This document shows, one piece after another, positions 17,299-27,375 of a stretch of 64,000 bases of DNA. The position numbers and the translations under genes were made by a program. A model generated the notes under the pieces. It made no database searches. It saw only the letters and a program-made list of their open reading frames with translations, and had not been told where the DNA came from. Within the stretch, counting starts at the first letter, position 1. Each line of letters opens with the position of its first letter. The stretch is taken from assembly GCF_020400825.1 (NCBI RefSeq), contig NZ_JAINVH010000005.1:186001-250000 (forward strand), given 5' to 3'. The stretch comes from Streptomyces sp. HPF1205. GTDB taxonomy: Bacteria > Actinomycetota > Actinomycetes > Streptomycetales > Streptomycetaceae.

Positions 17299-18638
17299 GC
17301 GGCATGGACCCCGCGACCGGGAACAGCCACGCCGCCCTCCTCGCGCGGCACCGCGCGGTGCTGCCGGACTGGCTCGCCACGTACTACGCCCGTCCGATCG
17401 AGCTGACCCGCGGGGCGGGCCGGCACGTGTGGGACGCCGAGGGCAACCGCTACCTGGACTTCTTCGGCGGCATCCTCACCACCATGACCGCCCACGCGCT
17501 GCCCGAGGTGACCGCCGCGGTCGCGGAGCAGGCCGGGCGGATCCTCCACTCCTCGACGCTCTACCTCAGCAGCCAGGCCGTCGAGCTCGCCGAGCGCGTC
17601 GCCCACCTGTCCGGCATCCCCGACGCCCGGGTCTTCTTCACCACCTCCGGCACCGAGGCCAACGACACCGCCCTGCTGCTCGCCACCACCTACCGGCGCT
17701 CGAACCAGATCCTCGCGCTGCGCAACAGCTACCACGGCCGCTCCTTCACCGCGATCGGCGTCACCGGCAACACCTCGTGGTCGCCGACCAGTCTGTCCCC
17801 GCTGCAGACGCTGTACGTGCACGGCGGCGTGCGCACCCGCGGACCCTACGCCCACCTGTCCGACCAGGACTTCACCGCCGCGTGCACGGCGGATCTGGAG
17901 GAGATGCTCGGCCAGGCGAACGGGCAGGTCGCCGCGCTGATCGCCGAGCCCGTGCAGGGGGTCGGCGGCTTCACCTCGGGGCCTGACGGGCTGCTCGCCG
18001 CGTTCAAGGAGGTCCTCGACCGGCACGGCATCCTGTGGATCAGCGACGAGGTGCAGACCGGCTGGGGCCGCACCGGCGAGCACTTCTGGGGCTGGCAGGC
18101 ACACGCGCAGGCCGGGCCGCCGGACATCCTCACCTTCGCCAAGGGCCTCGGCAACGGCATGTCCCTGGGCGGCGTTGTGGCCCGAGCGCAGGTCATGAAC
18201 TGCCTGACCGCCAACTCGATCTCCACCTTCGGCGGCAGCCCGGTCACCACCGCCGCCGCGCTCGCCAACCTCGGCCACCTGCTCGACCACGACCTGCAGG
18301 GCAACGCCCGCCGGGTCGGCGGCCTGCTGAGGTCCCGCCTGGAGTCCGTCGCCGCGGGGCCCGGCATCGTCCGCGAGGTGCGCGGTCGGGGACTGATGCT
18401 CGGCGTCGAACTCGTCGAGCCCGGCACCGACGCCCCCAGCGCGGCCGCCGCGAACCTGGTCCTGGAGTCCGCGCGCGAGTACGGCGTGCTCGTCGGCAAG
18501 GGCGGCAGGGACGGCAACGTCCTGCGCGTGGCCCCGCCGCTGTCCCTGACCGTCGCCGAGGCCGAGGAGGGCGCGGACGCGATCGGGGCGGCCCTGCGGC
18601 GGGCCCGGTCCGCGCTGGAGGCAGGTGCCGGCGCATGA
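17295..18638 (+). CDS. Class III (omega) aminotransferase, probably beta-alanine or beta-aminoisobutyrate aminotransferase
   Basis: 447 aa from GTG 17295 (GTGA with the preceding stop; an in-frame ATG lies 3 codons on). It is a fold-type I PLP enzyme: the cofactor Asp is in [14 protein letters not shown], the Schiff-base Lys in [16 protein letters not shown], and the substrate/PLP phosphate contacts in [15 protein letters not shown]. It is most like AGXT2/aspartate aminotransferase family members. In this operon the natural substrates are the products of its neighbours, beta-alanine or 3-aminoisobutyrate, giving semialdehydes. Substrate identity is inferred from context. Confidence 0.88.
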   Translation: MSGMDPATGNSHAALLARHRAVLPDWLATYYARPIELTRGAGRHVWDAEGNRYLDFFGGILTTMTAHALPEVTAAVAEQAGRILHSSTLYLSSQAVELAERVAHLSGIPDARVFFTTSGTEANDTALLLATTYRRSNQILALRNSYHGRSFTAIGVTGNTSWSPTSLSPLQTLYVHGGVRTRGPYAHLSDQDFTAACTADLEEMLGQANGQVAALIAEPVQGVGGFTSGPDGLLAAFKEVLDRHGILWISDEVQTGWGRTGEHFWGWQAHAQAGPPDILTFAKGLGNGMSLGGVVARAQVMNCLTANSISTFGGSPVTTAAALANLGHLLDHDLQGNARRVGGLLRSRLESVAAGPGIVREVRGRGLMLGVELVEPGTDAPSAAAANLVLESAREYGVLVGKGGRDGNVLRVAPPLSLTVAEAEEGADAIGAALRRARSALEAGAGA

Positions 18639-20047
18639 GCACCCGTACCGTGATCCGCGGCGGCCTGGTCGTCACCGCCACCGACGAGACCTACGCCGAC
18701 GTCCTCGTCGAGGACGGCCGGATCGCTGCCCTGGCCGCCTCCGACTCCTCCGCCGCCAGGAGCTGGCACGACATCGGCGCCGATCACGTCATCGACGCCA
18801 CCGGCAGATACGTCCTGCCGGGCGGTGTGGACTGCCACACCCACATGGAGATGCCCTTCGGCGGCACCTTCGCCTCGGACACCTTCGAGACCGGCACCCG
18901 CGCGGCAGCCTGGGGCGGCACCACCACCGTCGTGGACTTCGCCGTGCAGAGCGCCGGCCGGAGCCTGCGCGCGGGGCTCGACGCCTGGCACGCGAAGGCG
19001 GACGGCAAGTGCGCGATCGACTACGCCTTCCACATGATCGTCTCCGACGTCGACGAGCACTCGCTCAAGGAGATGGACGTCCTGGTCGAGGAAGGAGTCA
19101 CCAGCTTCAAACTGTTCATGGCCTACCCGGGCGTCTTCTACAGCGACGACGGCAGAATCCTGCGGGCCATGCAGCGCGCCGCCGGCAACGGCGGGCTGAT
19201 CATGACGCACGCCGAGAACGGCATCGCGATCGACGTCCTGGTCCAGCAGGCCCTCGCCGCCGGCCGGACCGACCCGCGCCACCACGGCGAGGCCCGGCAC
19301 GCCCTGCTGGAGGCGGAGGCCACCCACCGCGCCATCCAGCTCGCCCGGGTGGCCGGGGCGCCGCTTTACGTCGTCCACGTCTCCGCCCAGGAGGCCGTCG
19401 CCGAACTCGCCGCCGCCCGCGACCGGGGCCTGCCGGTCTTCGGCGAGACGTGTCCGCAGTACCTGTTCCTGTCCGCGGACAACCTCGCCGAGCCGGACTT
19501 CGAGGGCGCCAAGTACGTGTGCTCCACGCCGCTGCGGCCCCGCGAGCACCAGGCCGCGCTCTGGCGGGCGCTGCGCACGAACGACCTGCAGGTGGTCTCC
19601 ACCGACCACTGCCCGTTCTGCTTCACCGGCCAGAAGGACCTCGGCCGCGGCGACTTCTCCAGGATTCCCAACGGCCTGCCCGGCGTGGAGAACCGGATGG
19701 ACCTGCTCCACCAGGCCGTGGTGGAGGGCCGCCTCGGCCGCCGCCGCTGGATCGAGATCGCCTGCGCCGCCCCCGCCCGGATGTTCGGCCTCTATCCGCG
19801 CAAGGGCACCCTCGCCCCCGGCTCCGACGCGGACGTGGTGATCTACGACCCGCACGCCGAGCAGGTCCTGTCCGCCCGGACACACCACATGAACGTCGAC
19901 TACAACGCCTACGAAGGCCGGCGCGTCACCGGCCGCGTCCAGACCGTGCTGTCCCGCGGCGTACCCGTGGTCCTGGACCGCGCCTACGTCGGGCGCGCCG
20001 GGCACGGCCAGTACACCCCGCGCGGCCTGTCCGGTCACCTCGCCTGA
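18635..20047 (+). CDS. hydA: Dihydropyrimidinase
   Basis: 470 aa, coupled by ATGA to the aminotransferase. It is a cyclic amidohydrolase with a binuclear zinc site: DCHTHMEMP, carboxylated-lysine segment [11 protein letters not shown], single His in MTHAENG and VVHVSAQEA, and Asp in STDHCPF. The fold begins with a small beta-sandwich and ends with [10 protein letters not shown], as in D-hydantoinases. Reaction: ring opening of 5,6-dihydrouracil or dihydrothymine to N-carbamoyl-beta-amino acids, the substrate of the first gene of the operon. Confidence 0.93.
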   Translation: MSTRTVIRGGLVVTATDETYADVLVEDGRIAALAASDSSAARSWHDIGADHVIDATGRYVLPGGVDCHTHMEMPFGGTFASDTFETGTRAAAWGGTTTVVDFAVQSAGRSLRAGLDAWHAKADGKCAIDYAFHMIVSDVDEHSLKEMDVLVEEGVTSFKLFMAYPGVFYSDDGRILRAMQRAAGNGGLIMTHAENGIAIDVLVQQALAAGRTDPRHHGEARHALLEAEATHRAIQLARVAGAPLYVVHVSAQEAVAELAAARDRGLPVFGETCPQYLFLSADNLAEPDFEGAKYVCSTPLRPREHQAALWRALRTNDLQVVSTDHCPFCFTGQKDLGRGDFSRIPNGLPGVENRMDLLHQAVVEGRLGRRRWIEIACAAPARMFGLYPRKGTLAPGSDADVVIYDPHAEQVLSARTHHMNVDYNAYEGRRVTGRVQTVLSRGVPVVLDRAYVGRAGHGQYTPRGLSGHLA

Positions 20048-20080
20048 CAGCAGCCGGCCCACAGCACAAGGAGTGGCGTC

Positions 20081-21094
20081 ATGGACTTCGGCCTCGTCCT
20101 GCAGACCGACCCGCCGGCCTCGGAGGTCGTCGCCCTGATGCGCCGCGCCGAGCGGGCCGGCTTCACCCACGGCTGGACCTTCGACTCGGCGGTGCTGTGG
20201 CAGGAGCCGTTCGTCGTCCACAGCCGGATCCTGGACCACACCGACCACCTGACCGTCGGCACCATGGTCACCAACCCCGGCACGCGCACGTGGGAGGTCA
20301 CCGCCTCCACCTTCGCCACCCTCAACTCGATGTACGGCAACCGGACGATTTGCGGCATCGGCCGCGGCGACTCCGCGATGCGGGTGGCGGGCCGCGAACC
20401 GAACACCCTGGCCAGGCTCGGCGAGGCCATCACCGTGATCCGCGACCTCGCCGAGGGCCGGCAGGCCGTGGTGGACGGCACGCCGCTGCGACTGCCCTGG
20501 GTCGAGAACGGCAGGCTGCCGGTGTGGATGGCCGCCTACGGCCCCAAAGCGCTGGCCATGGCAGGGGAGAAGGCCGACGGCTTCATCCTGCAGCTCGCCG
20601 ACCTCTACCTCACCGAGTGGATGGTCAAGGCGGTGCGCGGGGCCGCCGAGAAGGCGGGCCGCGACCCGTCGTCGGTCGCCGTGTGCGTGGCCGCGCCCGC
20701 CTACGTCACCGCCGACGACTCGCCCGGCGCCCTCGCCCACGCCCGCGAGCAGTGCCGCTGGTTCGGCGGCATGGTCGGCAACCACGTCGCCGATCTCGTG
20801 GGCCGGTACGGCGCCCACTCCTCCCTCGTCCCGCGGGAGCTGACCGCGTACATCGAGCGCCGGCAGGGGTACGACTACACCCGCCACGGCCGGGCCGGGA
20901 ACCCCGACACCGCGTTCGTCCCCGACGAGATCGTGGACCGCTTCTGCCTGATCGGCCCGCCGCAGGCCCACCGGGCCAAGCTGGCGGCGCTGCGCGACCT
21001 GGGCGTCGACCAGTTCGCGGTCTACGACATGCACGACGCCAAGGAGCCGACCATCGACGCCTACGGCGCCCACGTCATCCCCGCGCTGCGATGA
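20081..21094 (+). CDS. LLM-class oxidoreductase of the dihydropyrimidinase-linked (TIGR03842) type
   Basis: 337 aa luciferase-like TIM barrel. The start [20 protein letters not shown] and segments [13 protein letters not shown] and [19 protein letters not shown] match the subfamily repeatedly found beside dihydropyrimidinase genes. Members are usually predicted to use F420 or FMN. It lies 33 bp behind hydA with ribosome site AAGGAG at about 7 nt. No PreA/PreT-type dihydropyrimidine dehydrogenase is in the window, so this enzyme could act at the first redox step of the pathway. That is inference, since the reaction has not been shown. Confidence 0.85.
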   Translation: MDFGLVLQTDPPASEVVALMRRAERAGFTHGWTFDSAVLWQEPFVVHSRILDHTDHLTVGTMVTNPGTRTWEVTASTFATLNSMYGNRTICGIGRGDSAMRVAGREPNTLARLGEAITVIRDLAEGRQAVVDGTPLRLPWVENGRLPVWMAAYGPKALAMAGEKADGFILQLADLYLTEWMVKAVRGAAEKAGRDPSSVAVCVAAPAYVTADDSPGALAHAREQCRWFGGMVGNHVADLVGRYGAHSSLVPRELTAYIERRQGYDYTRHGRAGNPDTAFVPDEIVDRFCLIGPPQAHRAKLAALRDLGVDQFAVYDMHDAKEPTIDAYGAHVIPALR

Positions 21095-21124
21095 CCGCCC
21101 GTCGCCGGTTCCCCCGTGACGGGA

Positions 21125-21148
21125 CGGGCCCGCCTTTTTGCGGGCCCG
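21125..21148. terminator. Terminator hairpin ending the pyrimidine operon
   Basis: A 9-bp perfect stem, CGGGCCCGC (21125-21133) with its complement (21140-21148), around loop CTTTTT. It lies 31 bp after the LLM oxidoreductase stop and before the inositol-monophosphatase-like gene. Confidence 0.75.
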
Positions 21149-21178
21149 CGCCGGGCGCCGGTCTGATTGGATGGCGGT

Positions 21179-22198
21179 ATGGGCAACGAGGTCGGTGCGG
21201 ACGGCGCCTGGGCGGCGGGCGGGGGCGGCGCCGGCGCGCGCGCCACGACGGGCGAGGACGTCGACGACGCGCTGCTCGCGGCCGTGGAGGCCACCGTCCG
21301 GGCCGCCGTCGACGCGGAGGTCCTGCCGCGCTGGCGGGCCCTGACCGACTCCGACATCGCCCGCAAGACCGGTCCGTACGACCTGGTGACCACGGCCGAC
21401 CGCCGGGCCGAGGAGGTCCTCACCCGGCGGCTGACCGCGCTGCTGCCCGGTTCCGTGGTCGTGGGCGAGGAAGCGGTCGGCGAGGACCCCGCCGTGCTGG
21501 ACCTGCTGCGGGGCGACGCCCCGGTGTGGGTGATCGACCCGGTCGACGGCACCGCCGCGTTCGTGCGCGGCGAGGAGGGCTTCTCCACCCTGGTCGCCCT
21601 CGTCCGGGGCGGCCGGCCGCTCGCCTCCTGGACGTACGCCCCCCGGCTCGGCCTGTTCGCGACCGCCCGCCGGGGACGGGGCGCCCACCTCGACGGACGG
21701 CGGCTGCGCACCGCGGGCTACGACGGCCCGCTGCGGGTCTGGACGTCCAACCCCGTCTACCGCAACGAGGAGGAGCGGGCGGTCCTGGCCCGGCTGGAGG
21801 CGGCCGGGGCGTCGTGCAGCCCGTGCCGCACCAGCGCCGGCCTGGTCCACCTGGACGTGGCCCGCGGGCGCGCCGACGCGGTCGCCTTCTTCTGGGAGGC
21901 GCCCTGGGACCACGCGGCCGGCCTGCTCCTGGTCTCCGAGGCGGGCGGCGCGAGCCTGACCGCCGCGGGCGAGCCGTTCCGCGTCACCGGGGGCAACGCG
22001 CTGCCGTTCACGGTGGCCAGGGACGAGGAGACGGCACGGCGGGTGATCGGCATCCTGAGAGGCGAGGGTTCGCAGAAGGAGGAGGCGGCTGTGCGCGCGG
22101 GTGGCGGAGGTACGGGCGGCAGGGGCACGGACGGGCGGACGGCCGCCGGGCGCGGGGGTTCCGGCGCCGGCGGACGGGCGAAGGCGGGGGAGCGGTGA
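21179..22198 (+). CDS. Inositol-monophosphatase-family phosphatase
   Basis: 339 aa. Metal-binding motifs of the Li-sensitive phosphatase family are intact: Glu pair in [24 protein letters not shown], and the second-site [15 protein letters not shown]. The N-terminal ~25 and the C-terminal ~45 residues are Gly/Ala/Arg-rich and probably disordered. Possible substrates are inositol phosphates, histidinol phosphate, fructose bisphosphate or 3'-phosphoadenosine phosphate; the sequence alone does not decide. ATG 21179 is preferred over TTG 21167. Its stop overlaps the next start (GTGA). Confidence 0.86.
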   Translation: MGNEVGADGAWAAGGGGAGARATTGEDVDDALLAAVEATVRAAVDAEVLPRWRALTDSDIARKTGPYDLVTTADRRAEEVLTRRLTALLPGSVVVGEEAVGEDPAVLDLLRGDAPVWVIDPVDGTAAFVRGEEGFSTLVALVRGGRPLASWTYAPRLGLFATARRGRGAHLDGRRLRTAGYDGPLRVWTSNPVYRNEEERAVLARLEAAGASCSPCRTSAGLVHLDVARGRADAVAFFWEAPWDHAAGLLLVSEAGGASLTAAGEPFRVTGGNALPFTVARDEETARRVIGILRGEGSQKEEAAVRAGGGGTGGRGTDGRTAAGRGGSGAGGRAKAGER

Positions 22199-23628
22199 GC
22201 CGGGCGGTCAAGGCCGACGCGGTGGTCGTCGGCGCCGGTCCCAACGGGCTGACGGCCGCCGTCGAACTCGCCAGGGCCGGCCTGTCCGTCCAGGTCTACG
22301 AGGCCGCGGACACCGTCGGCGGCGGCGCGCGCACCGAGGAGCTGACCCTCCCCGGCTTCCGGCACGACCCCTGCTCGGCCGTGCACCCCTTCGGCATCGG
22401 CTCGCCCGTCTTCGCCACGCTGCCGCTGGCCGAGCACGGCCTGGAGTGGCTGCAGCCCGAGGTGCCCATGGCGCACCCCTTCCCGGACGGCACCGCCGCC
22501 GTGCTCGGCCGCACGGTGGGCGAGACCGCTGCCTCGCTCGGCCCGCGCGACGCCGTCACGTACCGCAGGCTGATGGCCCCGTACACCGGTCACTGGGACT
22601 CCATCGCCGCCGACTTCTTCCGCCCGCCGTGGGCCGGGCTGCCCCGCGACCCCTACCGCTTCGCGCGCTTCGGCCTGACCGGCACGCCCCCCGTGGCCCT
22701 GCTGCGCTACCGCTTCCGCGAGGCGAAGGCCCGCGCGCTGCTGGCGGGGCTCGCCGGGCACGCCATCTCCCGGCTGACCGAGCCGTTCACCGGGGCGATG
22801 GCGCTGATGTTCGCGCTGGCCGCCCACGAGCGGGGCTGGCCGGTGGCGCGCGGTGGCTCGCAGGCCGTCTCCGACGCTCTGGCCGGCCACCTCGCGGAGC
22901 TCGGCGGCGAGGTGTTCACCGGGGTCACCGTGCGCAAGCTGGACGAACTGCCGCCGGCCCGGGCGTACGTCTTCGACACCTCGCCGACCGCCCTCGCCCG
23001 CATCGCGGCCCTCGGCGACGTCTACCGCGGCTACCGCTACGGGCCCTCCGTCTTCAAGATCGACTACGCGCTCGACGGCCCCGTCCCGTGGACCGCCGAG
23101 GCCGCGCGGCGGGCCGGCACGGTGCACATCGGCCCCACGTACACCGAGATCGGCGACGCCCTCGGCCGCGCGGTGACCGGCCGCCCGCCGCAGACGCCCT
23201 TCCTGATCACCTCGCAGCCCACCGTGGTCGACCCCTCCCGCGCCCCCGAGGGCAAGCACGTCTTCTGGGCGTACGCCCACGTGCCGCAGGGCTGGCACGG
23301 CGACGCGACCGACGCCATGGAGCGGCAGATCGAGCGGTTCGCGCCGGGCTTCCGCGACCTGGTGCTCGCCCGCGCGGTCAGCGGCCCCGCCGACCTCGCC
23401 GCCCGCAACGCGAACTACGTCGGCGGCGACATCGCCTGCGGGGCCTTCGCCGGCCTGCAGACCGTGCTGCGCCCGCGCCTGGCGGCGATCCCGTACGCGA
23501 CCCCCCGGCCCGGCGTCTTCCTGTGCTCCTCGGCCACACCGCCCGGCCCCGGCGTCCACGGCATGAGCGGCCACAACGCGGCGAAAGCGGTGCTCAGGCA
23601 CCTGCGGCGCGCCGCCGCTCGCCGCTGA
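22195..23628 (+). CDS. Phytoene-desaturase-like NAD(P)/FAD-dependent oxidoreductase
   Basis: 477 aa, coupled by GTGA to the phosphatase gene. N-terminal FAD-binding motif [20 protein letters not shown] is followed by [20 protein letters not shown], the signature of CrtI/NDP-type flavoprotein amine oxidases. The C-terminus holds [15 protein letters not shown], the second FAD contact. No carotenoid genes lie nearby, and proteins of this subgroup are widespread in actinomycetes without a proven substrate. Pyranose or polyprenoid substrates are possibilities only. The protein is cytoplasmic or loosely membrane-bound. Confidence 0.85.
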   Translation: MSRAVKADAVVVGAGPNGLTAAVELARAGLSVQVYEAADTVGGGARTEELTLPGFRHDPCSAVHPFGIGSPVFATLPLAEHGLEWLQPEVPMAHPFPDGTAAVLGRTVGETAASLGPRDAVTYRRLMAPYTGHWDSIAADFFRPPWAGLPRDPYRFARFGLTGTPPVALLRYRFREAKARALLAGLAGHAISRLTEPFTGAMALMFALAAHERGWPVARGGSQAVSDALAGHLAELGGEVFTGVTVRKLDELPPARAYVFDTSPTALARIAALGDVYRGYRYGPSVFKIDYALDGPVPWTAEAARRAGTVHIGPTYTEIGDALGRAVTGRPPQTPFLITSQPTVVDPSRAPEGKHVFWAYAHVPQGWHGDATDAMERQIERFAPGFRDLVLARAVSGPADLAARNANYVGGDIACGAFAGLQTVLRPRLAAIPYATPRPGVFLCSSATPPGPGVHGMSGHNAAKAVLRHLRRAAARR

Positions 23629-23636
23629 TCCCCGGC

Positions 23637-23680
23637 GAGCGGTACCGGCGGGGCGGGAACGGCCCTGCCGGTACCGGCTC
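23637..23680. terminator. Bidirectional terminator hairpin
   Basis: GAGCGGTACCGGCGGGGC (23637-23654) pairs with GCCCTGCCGGTACCGGCTC (ending 23680) with one bulge and one mismatch around a short loop. It lies between the convergent flavoprotein and Nudix genes. Confidence 0.75.
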
Positions 23681-23754
23681 GTCCTCGCCAGTGGTCACCC
23701 CGTCCGGCGCGTCACCCGCCGGCTCGTACGTGCCGACGGGTGCGGCCCGCCGCC

Positions 23755-24264
23755 TCAAGCGTCCGCGACGGCGTCCGCGGGACGGCCGTTGACGAGTTCC
23801 GCCGGGCCGGTGCCGGCCGGCAGCGCGGCCAGGGCGGCCCGTACGCGGCGGGCGGCTCCCGGGGTCAGGTAGGCGCCGAGTTCCTCCTGCGGCACCAGGC
23901 GCCAGGAGTCCAGCTCCTCCGCCTGGAGCCTGATCGCGGCGAACTGCTCCTCGGTGAGCACGCCGCCGTCGTACAGGTAGCTCGCCAGCGGCGGCCGGCC
24001 GGGGCCGGTCACCCAGTCCACCGCGATCAGCGCGCCCGGCGGGATGTCCAGGCCGATCTCCTCGGCCGTCTCCCGGCGTGCCGCCTGCCGCGGCGTCTCG
24101 CCCTCGTCGGACTCGATCGTCCCGCCGGGCAGTGTCCACGTCCCGTCCTGCCGGTAGTTCGGCTCCACGAGCAGAATCCGGCCGTCCTGCGAACGGAAGA
24201 GGGTGTTCGCTCCGGCGAGGATCCTGGGCAAACCCGCGATATAGGTGGCGAAGTCGGTGGTCAT
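23755..24264 (-). CDS. Nudix hydrolase
   Basis: 169 aa. The Nudix box is present (GETPRQAARRETAEEIGL), with a two-residue longer loop before it (PGGTIESDEGE) than in the textbook consensus. Catalytic Glu residues of REx2EE are intact, so it should cleave nucleoside diphosphate derivatives X-NDP. The specificity cannot be read. The conserved start MTTDFATYIAGLPRIL has a cat at 24262-24264. The gene is divergent from glycerate kinase with ~165 bp between, and convergent with the flavoprotein across a terminator. Confidence 0.88.
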   Translation of the reverse strand: MTTDFATYIAGLPRILAGANTLFRSQDGRILLVEPNYRQDGTWTLPGGTIESDEGETPRQAARRETAEEIGLDIPPGALIAVDWVTGPGRPPLASYLYDGGVLTEEQFAAIRLQAEELDSWRLVPQEELGAYLTPGAARRVRAALAALPAGTGPAELVNGRPADAVADA

Positions 24265-24429
24265 GGCGCCCAACCTACGGTGCCGCGCACGCTCGCGGGC
24301 TCCCGCGGCGGCACGGCGCGGCACGCGCGACCGCGCCGCGGCCCGGCCCCCCGGGTAGTGGGCAGGCGGGCGGCGCCGGGATAAGGTCCGAGGCGGCGCG
24401 ACGTTCGTTTTCGGATGGGGAGTACACAG

Positions 24430-25593
24430 GTGTCCGGTACAGGACGGGGATCGACGCCCCGCGTGCTGATCGCGGCGGACAAGTTCAAGGGTTCGCTCAC
24501 CGCTGTGGAGGTGGCCGCGCACGTGACGGCCGGCCTGCGCGCGGTGGTGCCCGGCCTCCCGGTGGAGTCGCTGCCGGTCGCCGACGGCGGCGACGGCACG
24601 GTGGACGCGGCGGTCGCCGCCGGCTTCCGGCGCCGTACGGTGCGCGTCACCGGGCCGCTCGGCGAGCCCGTCGAGGCGGCGTACGCGCTGCGCGGCGGCA
24701 CCGCGGTGGTCGAGATGGCCGAGGCGTCCGGGCTGCGGCACCTGCCGCGGGGCGTGTTCGCGCCGCTGACCGCCACCACGTACGGCACCGGCGAACTGCT
24801 GCGGGCCGCGCTCGACGCCGGGGCCCGCACGATCGTCCTCGGGGTCGGGGGCAGTGCCACCAACGACGGCGGCGCGGGCATGCTCAGCGCCCTCGGCGCG
24901 CGGCTGCTGGACGCCGACGGCGTGCCCGTCGCACCGGGCGGCGGACCGCTGGCGGGTCTGGCCGCCGCCGACTTCGAAGACCTGGACCCGCGGCTGGCCG
25001 GCACCGAGATCGTCCTGGCGGGCGACGTGGACAACCCGCTGCGCGGCCCGAAGGGTGCGGCGGCGGTGTACGGGCCGCAGAAGGGCGCCACCCCCCAGGA
25101 CGTGGCCGCCCTCGACGCGGCCTTCGGGCGCTACGTGGAGGTCCTGGGCGCGGCCCTGGGCGGCGGCGCCGTCCTGGCCGCGGACGCGCCGGGCGCCGGG
25201 GCCGCGGGCGGGATCGGCTACGGCGCGCTCGTCGGGCTCGGCGCCTCGTTCCGGCCGGGCATCGAGGTCATGCTGGAGGCGCTGGGCTTCGCGCAGGCGC
25301 TCACCCGGGCCGACCTGGTGATCACCGGCGAGGGCTCGCTGGACGAGCAGACCCTGCACGGCAAGGCCCCCGTCGGGGTGGCCCAGGCCGCCCGCGCCCG
25401 CGGCCTGGACGTCGTCGCGGTCTGCGGCCGCCTCGCGCTCCAGCCGGCCACCCTCGGCTCCGCCGGCATCCGCCGCGCCTACGCCCTGTCCGAGATCGAA
25501 CCGGACATCGAACGCTGCATCGCCGAGGCCGGCCCGCTCCTGGAGAAGCTCGCCCAGACGCTCGCGCGGGACTTCCTGCTGCCGGCCATCTGA
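24430..25593 (+). CDS. glxK: Glycerate kinase
   Basis: 387 aa, GK1-type glycerate 2-kinase. Family segments are clear: IAADKFKGSLTA at the N-terminus, VADGGDGTVDAAV, GVGGSATNDGGAGML, and ITGEGSLDEQTLHGKAP. Reaction: ATP-dependent phosphorylation of D-glycerate, feeding glyoxylate/glycerate carbon into glycolysis. GTG 24430 is preferred to ATG 24415: GGGGAG sits 7 nt before the GTG, whereas the ATG has no ribosome site and would consume that sequence. It is monocistronic and ends at a 20-bp hairpin. Confidence 0.92.
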   Translation: MSGTGRGSTPRVLIAADKFKGSLTAVEVAAHVTAGLRAVVPGLPVESLPVADGGDGTVDAAVAAGFRRRTVRVTGPLGEPVEAAYALRGGTAVVEMAEASGLRHLPRGVFAPLTATTYGTGELLRAALDAGARTIVLGVGGSATNDGGAGMLSALGARLLDADGVPVAPGGGPLAGLAAADFEDLDPRLAGTEIVLAGDVDNPLRGPKGAAAVYGPQKGATPQDVAALDAAFGRYVEVLGAALGGGAVLAADAPGAGAAGGIGYGALVGLGASFRPGIEVMLEALGFAQALTRADLVITGEGSLDEQTLHGKAPVGVAQAARARGLDVVAVCGRLALQPATLGSAGIRRAYALSEIEPDIERCIAEAGPLLEKLAQTLARDFLLPAI

Positions 25594-25601
25594 GCCGCGA
25601 C

Positions 25602-25646
25602 GCGCCCGTGGGGGTGCGGGAAGGTGTCCCGCACCCCCACGGGCGC
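25602..25646. terminator. Perfect 20-bp-stem bidirectional terminator
   Basis: Arms 25602-25621 (GCGCCCGTGGGGGTGCGGGA) and 25627-25646 are exact complements around the loop AGGTG. The hairpin separates the convergent glycerate kinase and phosphatidylserine synthase genes and lies 8 bp after the glycerate kinase stop. Confidence 0.85.
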
Positions 25647-25680
25647 ATGGCGTTCAGCGGGCCCCGCGGGCCTTCCGGAG

Positions 25681-26544
25681 TCAGCGGGCGGCGGCCCGGG
25701 CCTCGCGGCGGCTGGCGCGGAAGTCGTGCACGCGGCGGGTCGTCGCGAAGCCGGGGATGCACGCGGCGGCCGAGCACTGGAGGGCGCAGCCGGCCTGCAG
25801 GAGCTGGTGGCCACCGGGGATGTCGAAGGTCCAGGCGGCGATGCAGCCCATGCTGACCAGGGTCCAGCAGAAGGTGACCAGGGCCAGCCGGCCGCGCGGC
25901 TTGGGGTACTCGACCCGGCTCACCATGAGCCAGGCGATGCCCACGATCGCCAGGATCGTCGGGACGAAGGGCAGCTCCAGCAGGACCACGGAGACCACGG
26001 TCATCGCCCCGAAGGGGCTGGGCATGCCCTGGAAGACGCCGTCCCGCAAGGTGGTGCAGGAGAACCTGGCCAGCCGCAGGACGACCGCGAGGACCACCAG
26101 GACGGCGGCGGCCGCCGCGACCTTGCCGTGCCCGTCGCCCGAGACGATGCCCCAGACGATCACGAAGTAGGCCGGTGCCAGTCCGAAGCTGATCAGGTCG
26201 GACAGGTTGTCCAGTTCCGCGCCCATGGCGGAGCTGCGCAGCTTGCGCGCCACGAGCCCGTCGAAGAGGTCGAAGACCGAGGCCATCAGCATCAGCGTGA
26301 CCGCGTTGGCCGCGCTGTGCTTGGACATCGCGCCGGTGTCGGTGCCCATCAGGTAGGGGACCAGCACGCCGGTGGTGGTGAAGTACACGGCCATGAAACC
26401 GCAGATCGCGTTGCCGAGGGTCAGCGCGTCGGCGATGGACAGCCGGGTGGACAGCGGGAGGTCGGCGACTTCGTCCTCCAGTTCGGTCACCCAGGAGGAC
26501 GGGTCCGAGGACGACCGCGCCGACTGCCTTTCCGGGTCAGTCAC
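25681..26544 (-). CDS. pssA: CDP-diacylglycerol-serine O-phosphatidyltransferase
   Basis: 287 aa from GTG 26544, overlapping the decarboxylase stop by 8 bp (a TTG at 26550 is also in frame). The CDP-alcohol phosphotransferase motif DG-x2-AR-x8-G-x3-D-x3-D is complete in FDGLVARKLRSSAMGAEL followed by DNLSD. About seven or eight membrane helices follow. Reaction: CDP-diacylglycerol plus serine to phosphatidylserine in the membrane. The next enzyme is encoded directly upstream, so this is a two-gene phosphatidylethanolamine operon. The C-terminal ~35 residues are Cys/Arg-rich and cytoplasmic. Confidence 0.93.
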   Translation of the reverse strand: MTDPERQSARSSSDPSSWVTELEDEVADLPLSTRLSIADALTLGNAICGFMAVYFTTTGVLVPYLMGTDTGAMSKHSAANAVTLMLMASVFDLFDGLVARKLRSSAMGAELDNLSDLISFGLAPAYFVIVWGIVSGDGHGKVAAAAAVLVVLAVVLRLARFSCTTLRDGVFQGMPSPFGAMTVVSVVLLELPFVPTILAIVGIAWLMVSRVEYPKPRGRLALVTFCWTLVSMGCIAAWTFDIPGGHQLLQAGCALQCSAAACIPGFATTRRVHDFRASRREARAAAR

Positions 26545-27184
26545 GGTCAAGGCGTGTCACCCCAGCCATGGTGGTCTGGCCGACCTCGACCGCGGGCTCG
26601 ACGCCCTCGGGCAGGTAGACGTCGACACGCGAGCCGAACCGGATCAGGCCGATCCGCTCGCCCTGCTCGACCTTGCAGCCGCGCGGCACGTAGGGAACGA
26701 TCCGGCGGGCGACGGCGCCGGCGATCTGGACCACCTCGACGTCACCGAGGTCGGTGTCGAAGTGCCAGATCACCCGCTCGTTGTTCTCGCTCTCCTTGTT
26801 GAACGCCGGTACGTACCCGCCGCGGACGTGCTCGACGGAGGTGACCGTGCCCGCCAGCGGAGCGCGGTTGACGTGGACGTTCAGCGGGCTCATGAAGATC
26901 GCCACCCGCGTGCGCCCGTCCTTCCAGGGCATGATGCTCTGCACGACTCCGTCGGCCGGGCTCACCACCCGGCCCTTGGCGATCTCCCGCTCGGGGTCGC
27001 GGAAGAACCACAGCATCCCCGCCGCGAGTACGGAGGCGGGGACGGCCACGGCCGTCCAGCGACCGGATCGCCTGGCACGGGTGAGGCTGACCGCCGCTGT
27101 GGCCAGGGTGGGGACGAGCCACGGCGACGCGCCGCGCGCCAGACGGACCCGGCCGCGTGGCGCAGAGGAATGGCTGTGGGGCAT
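26537..27184 (-). CDS. psd: Phosphatidylserine decarboxylase
   Basis: 215 aa, the short archaeal-type decarboxylase. The self-cleavage Gly-Ser that generates the pyruvoyl cofactor is in LIRFGSRVDVYLP near residue 190. SPADGVVQSI and SPLNVHVNRAPLAG are conserved active-site regions. One or two membrane helices lie near the N-terminus (~38-60). Reaction: phosphatidylserine to phosphatidylethanolamine. It is first in the operon with pssA. A palindrome GAAACGTTTC lies 29 bp upstream of the ATG. Confidence 0.93.
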   Translation of the reverse strand: MPHSHSSAPRGRVRLARGASPWLVPTLATAAVSLTRARRSGRWTAVAVPASVLAAGMLWFFRDPEREIAKGRVVSPADGVVQSIMPWKDGRTRVAIFMSPLNVHVNRAPLAGTVTSVEHVRGGYVPAFNKESENNERVIWHFDTDLGDVEVVQIAGAVARRIVPYVPRGCKVEQGERIGLIRFGSRVDVYLPEGVEPAVEVGQTTMAGVTRLDRD

Positions 27185-27212
27185 GGGAGACCTTCGTAGC
27201 GGAGGGTGCCGC

Positions 27213-27222
27213 GAAACGTTTC
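27213..27222. promoter_or_regulatory. LacI-type palindrome upstream of psd
   Basis: GAAACGTTTC is a perfect 10-bp palindrome with the AAACGTTT core typical of LacI/GalR-family operators. It stands in an otherwise GC-rich leader 29 bp before the psd start. Function is inferred from the motif alone. Confidence 0.35.
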
Positions 27223-27375
27223 AGGGGACGGCGGCTTTGGTCGATGGTATCGGCTGACACCGGCAACTGGGCAAGCTCGCAGGCGAGTCCATGGCCGGTT
27301 CCCGTGGCCTCCGCGCTCACCCAATGTGACCTTCGCCTCCTTTTCGGGCGGTGCAATAGGTGCGAATACCGACAT

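Noticed and set aside
17846..21913. A 1355-codon minus-strand open frame across the pyrimidine operon
   Set aside because: It lies opposite four genes with complete catalytic motifs; composition and lack of any domain mark it as a GC-bias shadow.
22195..23628. Carotenoid biosynthesis from the phytoene-desaturase-like gene
   Set aside because: No crtE, crtB, crtY or related genes are adjacent, and this subgroup is broader than true phytoene desaturases.
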